Positions 6,217-10,560 of a DNA stretch of 10,560 nucleotides are shown piece after piece. Numbering within the stretch: position 1 is the stretch's first letter; each line of letters opens with the position of its first letter. Origin of the DNA: Chloroflexota bacterium (GTDB lineage Bacteria; Chloroflexota; Limnocylindria; Limnocylindrales; CSP1-4); NCBI GenBank assembly GCA_021802185.1, contig JAKAAV010000035.1, positions 1 to 10,560 of the forward strand. The letters are read 5' to 3'. The position numbers and the translations under genes are program-made. A model generated the notes under the pieces. That model ran no database searches and was not told where the DNA came from. It saw only the letters and a list, made by a program, of their open reading frames with translations.

Positions 6217-7239
6217 ATGCGCTTCCCGGGACGGTTGAGCGGGTCCCGCCGCTCCGCTCGGGTGCGTGTGATCGCCGTCGTCGTCGTGGCCACCGTTTTC
6301 GCGGGATGCGCCTCGGTCGCCGCCCCGACGCGCGCCCCCGCCCCCGAGGCCGTCGGCAACAAGCTCGCGGCGGCGGCCCAGGCCCAGGTGCCGCGGAGCG
6401 GCTGGCAGGTCGCGTGGGTCACGCCGTCGCTGCAGTTGACCGGTGTCCGGGTGTTCGGCCCGCAGGACGTCTGGGTCGCGGCCTCGGACGGACGCATCTA
6501 CTCGTGGGACGGCACCGGCTGGCACGTCCAGCGTCTCGACGAGGACCTGGGGGCGATGGCCGCGATCAGCAGGCGTGACGTGTGGGTGTCGAGCGACGAC
6601 GGGATCCGTCACTGGGACGGCGCGCACTGGTCGCTGACGAGCCACGATGGATCGGTCGCCGCGCTTGCCGCAGCCGGGCCCCAGCACGTGTGGGCCGCGG
6701 ACGCCACGGGGATCCGCACCTGGAGCGGCACGTCGTGGGTGAGGCAGTACGCCTCGGCCGTTGCCGACCTCCGCTCGATCTCCGCGCCCGACGCGACACA
6801 CGCCTGGGCCGTCGGCTCGCTCGCGGACGGGTCGGGTGTCGTGGTCGCGTGGAATGGGACGAGCTGGTCGGTCCAGGCGACGCTCGCGCAGCCGCTGTCG
6901 GCGGTCTACGCAGCGGACGCGGAGCACGCCTGGGCGGTCAGCGACGAGGGCACCATCTACGCCTGGAACGGCCGGACGTGGAGCGCCAGCGCCGACCTCC
7001 ACCTGCCGCTCACGGCGGTCGCGGGTTCCGACGCCGGCCACGTCTGGGCAGTCGCGCAATCAGGCGAGATCCTCGCCCTCCACGCGGCCGACTGGACCGT
7101 CGCGTACCGGGCGCCGACCACCCTCAGCGGGATCGCCGCGTTCGATCCGACCAACGTGTGGGCGATCGGTTTCGACACGATCTACAGCACCGTCGACCAG
7201 GGTTCCGCGCCGTCGGACTGGACGGCCTCGGGGCTCTGA
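6217..7239 (+). CDS. Secreted lipoprotein with seven WD-like beta-propeller repeats
   Basis: A 340-residue predicted lipoprotein. Residues 1-30 form a signal peptide: basic n-region (RRSARVR), hydrophobic VIAVVVVATVF, then FAGC with Cys31 as lipid attachment site. The mature part has seven copies of a short W-containing strand, DVWV/HVWA/HAWA/NVWA, with Trp at 86, 123, 159, 197, 239, 277 and 315. The spacing is 36-42 residues. Five of the repeats also carry W-D/N/S-G-x-x-W (for example SWDGTGW, AWNGTSW, AWNGRTW). This period and count suggest a seven-bladed beta-propeller outside the membrane. Such proteins often bind proteins or glycans, but no catalytic residues are visible and no function can be assigned. 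The ATG start has AGGAGG at 6206-6211, five bases upstream. No cotranscribed partner is evident: the next gene is convergent. Confidence 0.85.
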   Translation: MRFPGRLSGSRRSARVRVIAVVVVATVFAGCASVAAPTRAPAPEAVGNKLAAAAQAQVPRSGWQVAWVTPSLQLTGVRVFGPQDVWVAASDGRIYSWDGTGWHVQRLDEDLGAMAAISRRDVWVSSDDGIRHWDGAHWSLTSHDGSVAALAAAGPQHVWAADATGIRTWSGTSWVRQYASAVADLRSISAPDATHAWAVGSLADGSGVVVAWNGTSWSVQATLAQPLSAVYAADAEHAWAVSDEGTIYAWNGRTWSASADLHLPLTAVAGSDAGHVWAVAQSGEILALHAADWTVAYRAPTTLSGIAAFDPTNVWAIGFDTIYSTVDQGSAPSDWTASGL

Positions 7240-7275
7240 GCCGGCGGTCGCCCGCGTCCTGGCATCACTCGACGT

Positions 7276-7320
7276 CCGGACACGGGCGGACTGTCCGGTT
7301 GCGCTCCTGCGAACGCAACC
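7276..7320. terminator. Two overlapping hairpins between convergent genes, possible two-way terminator
   Basis: CCGGACA at 7276-7282 pairs with TGTCCGG at 7292-7298 (9-base loop), and GGTTGCG at 7297-7303 pairs with CGCAACC at 7314-7320 (10-base loop). Both stems are perfect and share two bases, so they compete. They lie 37-81 bases after the lipoprotein stop and 49-93 bases past the opposing gene's stop. There is no T-run on either strand, so termination is inferred from position only. Confidence 0.4.
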
Positions 7321-7368
7321 TCTCATGGCGACGGCAGCCGTGGGGACGCGACGGCCGCCCTCGTTCGG

Positions 7369-7584
7369 TCAGCTGAGGCGGATCGGCGCCCCGGACTGAT
7401 CGTGGGGAAGATCGACGCACTCCACGCGGCAACCACGCGCGTCCCGCCCATCGAATGGGTGGAAATGCATCCACGCGGGCTCGTGCTGCGATTCGTCGAG
7501 TGTCAGGCGGCAGCCGCAGGCGGCGCACGTGACGGGACCATCGGTCCGAATGAGCGGAATACCAGGGTCGGCGAAGCTGTACAT
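7369..7584 (-). CDS. Small Cys/His-rich hypothetical protein (zinc-ribbon-like)
   Basis: A 71-residue protein beginning MYSFADPGIPLIRTDG. It contains TCAACGCRL (CxxCxC), then WMHFHPFDGRDARGCRVECV, giving a possible metal site of paired Cys groups with His residues between them, ending in DLPHD near the C-terminus. I do not recognise a named family; similar short GRDARGCR proteins may be conserved in Chloroflexota, but this is recollection, not a search. The ATG is chosen because GGAGG lies eight bases upstream (complement of 7593-7597) and because the protein-like composition starts there. That ribosome site is inside a perfect inverted repeat. It is 82 bases downstream of the response regulator gene on the same strand, so it may be cotranscribed with it or use its own promoter (CCGACA-17-TAGCCT). 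Confidence 0.65.
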   Translation of the reverse strand: MYSFADPGIPLIRTDGPVTCAACGCRLTLDESQHEPAWMHFHPFDGRDARGCRVECVDLPHDQSGAPIRLS

Positions 7585-7591
7585 GGCATTG

Positions 7592-7608
7592 GCCTCCGAG
7601 GCGGAGGC
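7592..7608 (-). promoter_or_regulatory. Inverted repeat covering the ribosome site of the small Cys/His protein
   Basis: GCCTCCG at 7592-7598 and CGGAGGC at 7602-7608 form a perfect 7-bp inverted repeat with a 3-base loop. In minus-strand RNA the 3' arm contains the GGAGG ribosome site, which would be hidden in the folded form. If transcription begins at the nearby candidate promoter, the 5' arm overlaps its -10 element instead and the repeat would act as DNA. Confidence 0.45.
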
Positions 7609-7633
7609 TATGTGGCCCGGCCGGCGGTGTCGG
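7605..7633 (-). promoter_or_regulatory. Candidate promoter for the small Cys/His-rich gene
   Basis: On the minus strand CCGACA (complement of 7628-7633, four of six to TTGACA) is 17 bases from TAGCCT (complement of 7605-7610, TANNNT form). It would give a leader of roughly 14 bases before the ATG at 7584. Readthrough from the response regulator gene is the alternative. Confidence 0.35.
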
Positions 7634-7666
7634 CACCATCCGGGATACGGTTGGGTGCCGGATCGG

Positions 7667-8398
7667 TTACGGCGCGGGACGCGGCCGAAGGCACCATCCG
7701 ACGGCCCGGATCGACGTGAGCGCCGGCCCCGAGGCGTCATCGAGCTTGCGCCGGAGCCGCGCGAGGTGCGGCTTCAGCCACAGCGGGTCGGGGTCCCGCT
7801 CGCCGGGCCAGCCGGCGCCGAGCAGGCTCGCGTGCCCGACGAGTCCGCCTGCGGCTCCGACCAGCGCCTCGAGGAGCCGGTACTCGATCGGCGTGAGGAC
7901 GAGCGGTGCGGCGCCGACGCGGGCTTCGTGGTGCGCGGGATCCAGCTCGACGCCGCCGAACGACCGGCGCATCGCACGCGGGCCGCCGGACACCACCCCA
8001 GCCTCACTCGACTGCCGATCGCCCTGCGGCGCCCGCCGGACCGCGGCCCGGATCCGCGCGAGCAGTTCCTGCTTGCCGAACGGCTTCACGAGATAGTCGT
8101 CCGCGCCGAGGTCGAGCGCGCGCACCTTCGCCTCCTCGGCGCGCTCGCCGCTCACGACGATGATCGGCACGTCCCCGCCCTCGGCCCGGAGCTGGGCCGC
8201 GACGCTGAACCCGTCGGAACCGGGCATCGCGAGATCGAGCAGCACGAGGTCCGGGCTCTCCTCCCGCCAGCGACGGACGGCCGTCGACCCGTCGTACGCC
8301 GTGACGACCTGGTGGCCTTCGGTTCCGACGAGCGCGGTGATCGCGCCGACCATGGCGGGATCGTCGTCGACGACGAGAATCCGCAGCGGGCGGTCCAT
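7667..8398 (-). CDS. OmpR/PhoB-family response regulator
   Basis: A 243-residue DNA-binding response regulator, the output partner of the histidine kinase just upstream. The receiver domain covers about residues 6-120: ILVVDDDPAM with acidic pair Asp11/Asp12, phosphoacceptor Asp55 in LVLLDLAMPGSDG, Ser83 in VVSGE at the switch Thr/Ser position, and Lys105 in LVKPFGKQEL. The C-terminal winged helix (about 145-240) shows LTPIEYRLLEALVGAAGG, LWLKPHLARLRRKLD and SIRAVGWCLRP. The last replaces the common RGxGYRL with VGWCL, a mild divergence. The ATG at 8398 shares its A with the TGA stop of the kinase gene (TGATG), a typical coupling junction. Longer starts would run into the kinase gene. Target genes cannot be told; the small Cys/His-rich gene downstream is a candidate by position only. 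Confidence 0.93.
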   Translation of the reverse strand: MDRPLRILVVDDDPAMVGAITALVGTEGHQVVTAYDGSTAVRRWREESPDLVLLDLAMPGSDGFSVAAQLRAEGGDVPIIVVSGERAEEAKVRALDLGADDYLVKPFGKQELLARIRAAVRRAPQGDRQSSEAGVVSGGPRAMRRSFGGVELDPAHHEARVGAAPLVLTPIEYRLLEALVGAAGGLVGHASLLGAGWPGERDPDPLWLKPHLARLRRKLDDASGPALTSIRAVGWCLRPRPAP

Positions 8399-9834
8399 CA
8401 CAGGGCCACCGCGGCGGCCAGCGCGACGACGAAACGCGCGCCGCCGGTCTCGGTCGGCTCGCACCACAGCCGGGCACCCATCGCCTCTCCCAGCCGCCGT
8501 GCCGCGTACAGGCCGATCCCGGAACCGCGAGCGGCGCCCGTCTCGGCACGCCGCGCGTACGGCTCGAAGATCCGCTCCCGCCACTCCTCGGGCACGCCCG
8601 GTCCCTCGTCCGCGACCGACAGCCGTCCGACGCCCTCCTGGAGGCCGGTCGCGATCGTGATCCGCGACCCCGGCGGCGCGTACTTCACCGCGTTCTCCAG
8701 CAGGTGCTCGAGCACCTGCCGCAGGCGGGGCGCGTCGCCGAGCACGCGGAGATCGGGCGTGCCCTCACGGACCATGGTGTGCCGCCGCAGGAGCGGCCCG
8801 ACCCCGGCGAGCGTCTCGTCGACGATCGCGCCCAGGTCGATCGGGACCAGGTCGAGCGGCGCCGGTTCTTCGGGGCGCACCGAGGCGAGGATCGAGTCGA
8901 CCAGGCGATCGAGGCGCAGGACCTGCTCCTCGGCGAGGCGGTGCCACTCGCCCGCGTCCGGCACCGTCGCGGCCCCGTCGGCCACCGCGTCGGCGAGGAG
9001 GTCGAGGTACGCACGGACGACGGCGAGCGGTGTCCGGAGCTCGTGGGTGACGAGCGCGACCAGCTCGGCCTGCGCGCGTTCGAGTGCCTTCAGCGACGCG
9101 ACCTGCGCCTCGGCCTCCCGTTGCAGGCGACCCTTCGCGACGATCCCGGCCAGCAGGTCCCCGATCGCCCGGAGCTGCGCGACGTCCCGCTCCGAGAAGC
9201 GCCGCTGGCGTTCGGTCTGCACGTTGAGCACGCCGACGACCTGGTCGTTCCAGGACAGCGGAACGGACAGCATCGAGGCCACGAACCGGCGCTGGTCGAG
9301 GCCGCGGACCCACAGGAACCGGTCGTCCGAGCGGACGTCCTCGATGGCGCTCGGCTCTCGCGAGGCGGCGACGCGGCCCGTGATGCCCTCCCCGAACGGC
9401 ACCCGCGCGCGGCCGATCTGGTGCCGGTCGAGGCCGTTCGTCGCGGCCAGCGTGAGCCCGAGTCCGTCGCGGTCGAGCAGGTAGAAGGAGGAGACGTCGG
9501 CGTTCAGCGCGTCGCGCGTGCCGTCCACGACGATCGAGAGCAGGTCCTCCCACGTCCGGGCCGTCGTCGCCAGGCGGAGGACCTCGTGCAGGAAGCGGAG
9601 CTCCTCGAGCTGCCGCCGGTCGCTCTCGACGTCACCCGCGGCGGGCCGGGCAACTGCCGCGGGCTGGGTCACGGCCGCGGACTGGGTCACGGCCGCGGGC
9701 TGCGCGACTGCCGAGGGGGCGCCTGCCTGCGCCGGCTGACCGTCGGGGCTCGGAACGCCCCTCGCTGGGGACGGCCCCTCGTCATCCGGCCCGGCGGGCC
9801 AGCCCCGAGCCGCGTCGCGGTCGATCGTCTCCAC
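8398..9834 (-). CDS. GAF-domain sensor histidine kinase
   Basis: A 478-residue histidine kinase with no membrane segment or signal peptide, so a cytoplasmic sensor. Order: residues 1-70, disordered Ala/Pro/Gln/Val-rich arm containing four hexapeptide repeats at 42-65; about 77-235, GAF domain (RFLHEVLRLATTARTWEDLL, RVPFGEGITGRVAASREPS, SVPLSWNDQVVGVLNVQT); 236-260, linking coiled helix; 259-320, dimerisation domain with phosphoacceptor His264 in THELRTPLAVVRAYLDLL; 365-472, ATPase with HLLENAVKYAPPGS (Asn381), DEGPGVP (409-415), IFEPYAR and GSGIGLY. All catalytic boxes are intact. GAF domains bind small ligands or haem, but none can be assigned here. It overlaps the response regulator by one base. 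GTG at 9834 is preceded by TTGACA-17-TGAACT and no ribosome site, suggesting a leaderless message. Confidence 0.93.
   Translation of the reverse strand: METIDRDAARGWPAGPDDEGPSPARGVPSPDGQPAQAGAPSAVAQPAAVTQSAAVTQPAAVARPAAGDVESDRRQLEELRFLHEVLRLATTARTWEDLLSIVVDGTRDALNADVSSFYLLDRDGLGLTLAATNGLDRHQIGRARVPFGEGITGRVAASREPSAIEDVRSDDRFLWVRGLDQRRFVASMLSVPLSWNDQVVGVLNVQTERQRRFSERDVAQLRAIGDLLAGIVAKGRLQREAEAQVASLKALERAQAELVALVTHELRTPLAVVRAYLDLLADAVADGAATVPDAGEWHRLAEEQVLRLDRLVDSILASVRPEEPAPLDLVPIDLGAIVDETLAGVGPLLRRHTMVREGTPDLRVLGDAPRLRQVLEHLLENAVKYAPPGSRITIATGLQEGVGRLSVADEGPGVPEEWRERIFEPYARRAETGAARGSGIGLYAARRLGEAMGARLWCEPTETGGARFVVALAAAVAL
9640..9711 (-). repeat. Four 18-bp repeats encoding AV(A/T)(Q/R)(P/S)A hexapeptides
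   Basis: Inside the histidine kinase gene, codons 42-65 read AVAQPA, AVTQSA, AVTQPA and AVARPA. The middle DNA units are nearly identical (GCCGTGACCCAG plus six bases), while the outer ones have drifted. The unit is a whole number of codons, so copy-number change would keep the frame. It lies in the disordered arm before the GAF domain. Confidence 0.8.
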
Positions 9835-9840
9835 GGCGCC

Positions 9841-9869
9841 AGTTCACGACGCCGGAGGCTCGCTGTCAA
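9841..9869 (-). promoter_or_regulatory. Promoter of the histidine kinase operon (TTGACA, leaderless)
   Basis: On the minus strand a perfect TTGACA (complement of 9864-9869) is 17 bases from TGAACT (complement of 9841-9846), which ends six bases before the GTG at 9834. Transcription would begin at the start codon. No Shine-Dalgarno sequence is present. The -35 is the best match in the window; the -10 is weak (three of six). Confidence 0.6.
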
Positions 9870-10126
9870 ACGAGGCCGCGGAGGCCAGGTCCGGTCGAGG
9901 GTTTCAGGTCCTGGGATCGACGGTCGGCAACGCGGCGGCGGTCAGGATCGCGTTCACCTCGACGACGTGCCAGACAGAGGTGGCCGACGACCGCCCAAAG
10001 CGGCCGCCGGTCGGGCCCGGCGGACAGGGCGAGCTGGTCGGTGGTCAGCGGAGCGATCGCCTCCCGCAGCCGCCGGTCGATGTCGCGCCATCCGCCGAAC
10101 GCGGGCCGGATCGATCGTTCGGACAT
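9866..10126 (-). pseudogene. DinB-family protein remnant with internal deletion and frameshift
   Basis: The first 50 residues (MSERSIRPAFGGWRDIDRRL... RRPLWAVVGHL) match the N-terminal helix and following turn of DinB-like four-helix proteins, which are metal-binding or thiol-related enzymes of about 160 residues. After GHL at 9977 the frame becomes Arg-rich nonsense ending at 9866. In another frame from 9975 to a stop at 9904 reads VWHVVEVNAILTAAALPTVD, which resembles the family's C-terminal H-x-x-E-V-N-x-x-L ending. The simplest reading is that roughly 90 middle residues are lost and the ends are joined out of frame. The ATG at 10126 has GGAGG four bases upstream and follows the DUF488 stop by ten bases, so it was probably an operon member. 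The frame as it stands encodes 86 residues and is unlikely to work. Assembly error is the alternative. Confidence 0.65.
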
Positions 10127-10136
10127 CGAACCTCCC

Positions 10137-10499
10137 TCACTGCCGTCCCGCACCCAGGAGGGCATCGCGGACCACGACCGCCTGGTTGTGCTCCTCGTCG
10201 GCCGCCCCGTATACGAGCGTCAGTCGTCCGTCGGCGGCCAGACGGGCCAGTCGGTCGAGGGCCGCGCGCCGCTCCGGTGCGCGAAGCTCCTCGCGGTACC
10301 GGGCCTGGAACTCGTCCCATCGCTCCGGGTCGTGCCCGAACCAGCGCCGCAGCTCGTTGCTCGGGGCGACGTCGCGCTCCCACGCCGCGAGCTCGAGTGC
10401 CTGGCGGGACCGGCCCCTCGGCCAGACGCGATCCACGAGCACGCGCGAGCCGTCCGCCGGATCCGGCCGTTCGTATGCGCGCTTCAGCCGTACGTCCAT
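10137..10499 (-). CDS. DUF488 family protein (YeaO-like)
   Basis: A 120-residue complete DUF488 protein. Family motifs are all visible: VDRVWPRG at 22-29, AWERDVAPSNELRRWFGHDP at 39-58, EFQARYREEL at 63-72, and LTLVYGAADEEHNQAVVV at 93-110. Length is typical. The family is widespread and often annotated as uncharacterised; nitrite or nucleotide-related roles have been suggested, but I would not assign one. It is predicted cytoplasmic. ATG at 10499 begins directly at the conserved N-terminus and lacks a ribosome site; GACACT ends six bases upstream, like the leaderless genes elsewhere here. The DinB remnant follows after ten bases and probably shares the message. Confidence 0.93.
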   Translation of the reverse strand: MDVRLKRAYERPDPADGSRVLVDRVWPRGRSRQALELAAWERDVAPSNELRRWFGHDPERWDEFQARYREELRAPERRAALDRLARLAADGRLTLVYGAADEEHNQAVVVRDALLGAGRQ

Positions 10500-10505
10500 T
10501 CCGCG

Positions 10506-10511
10506 AGTGTC
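10506..10511 (-). promoter_or_regulatory. Candidate -10 element (GACACT) upstream of DUF488 gene
   Basis: GACACT on the minus strand ends six bases before the ATG at 10499. It resembles GATACT of the F420-family gene, but there is no good -35 within 16-19 bases. It also directly follows a TGA (10512-10514) that could end an upstream gene, so readthrough is an alternative. Confidence 0.3.
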
Positions 10512-10560
10512 TCACCGGAGCCCTTCGAGCGGCGTGAGGGGCCGGGCCCGGCCCGGCGGC

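Noticed and set aside
4996..7059. Minus-strand open frame of about 690 codons spanning the aminotransferase, the gap and part of the lipoprotein
   Set aside because: It is opposite two well-supported genes, with low-complexity Arg/Ser/Pro sequence and no recognisable motif.
7529..9484. Plus-strand open frame of about 650 codons opposite the two-component genes
   Set aside because: It is antisense to the kinase and response regulator, whose motifs are complete; the frame is Arg/Ser/Pro-rich.
10512..10560. Possible C-terminal tail of an upstream minus-strand gene (frame ending ...LTPLEGLR then TGA)
   Set aside because: Only about 15 codons are visible before the window edge, too few to support a gene.

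Overview
The window is very GC-rich, uses many GTG starts, and is densely coded on both strands. Gene content is that of a free-living soil or water bacterium: an F420-type split-barrel reductase, an adenosine deaminase of the TDNRLMSG type common in Actinomycetota, a YggT membrane protein, DUF488 and DinB-like genes, and a small CxxCxC protein. This fits Chloroflexota (Limnocylindria/Ellin6529-like) or Actinomycetota; my preference for Chloroflexota is inference. I see no mobile element, phage gene, tRNA, rRNA or CRISPR array. Layout, left to right: (1) 1-1516, minus strand: two tandem family 9 glycosyltransferases, the second cut by the window edge. (2) 1517-1932: a 416-bp divergent intergenic region with three perfect 22-bp tandem repeats near its middle. 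(3) 1933-3932, plus strand: a 66-aa Cys-rich protein, a YggT-family membrane protein and adenosine deaminase. (4) 3958-4392, minus strand: a deazaflavin (F420)-dependent nitroreductase-family protein. (5) 4511-7239, plus strand: a class III aminotransferase related to glutamate-1-semialdehyde aminomutase, a 347-bp gap, then a lipoprotein with seven WD-like repeats. (6) 7369-9834, minus strand: a soluble GAF histidine kinase overlapping an OmpR-type response regulator, followed by a 71-aa Cys/His-rich protein. (7) 9866-10499, minus strand: a DUF488 protein followed by a DinB-family gene that looks internally deleted and frameshifted. The functional units seem independent: sugar transfer to surface glycans, purine salvage, a cytoplasmic sensory two-component pair, and housekeeping stress genes. 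The clearest cross-cutting signal is regulatory. Four genes (adenosine deaminase, F420 reductase, histidine kinase, DUF488) have a hexamer ending in CT exactly six bases before the start codon and little or no Shine-Dalgarno sequence, as expected for leaderless mRNAs. The other genes have clear AGGAGG-like sites. I found no convincing new defence or biosynthetic system; the best leads are the phased 22-bp repeats, the shared leaderless promoter layout, the deleted DinB gene and the two small Cys-rich proteins.
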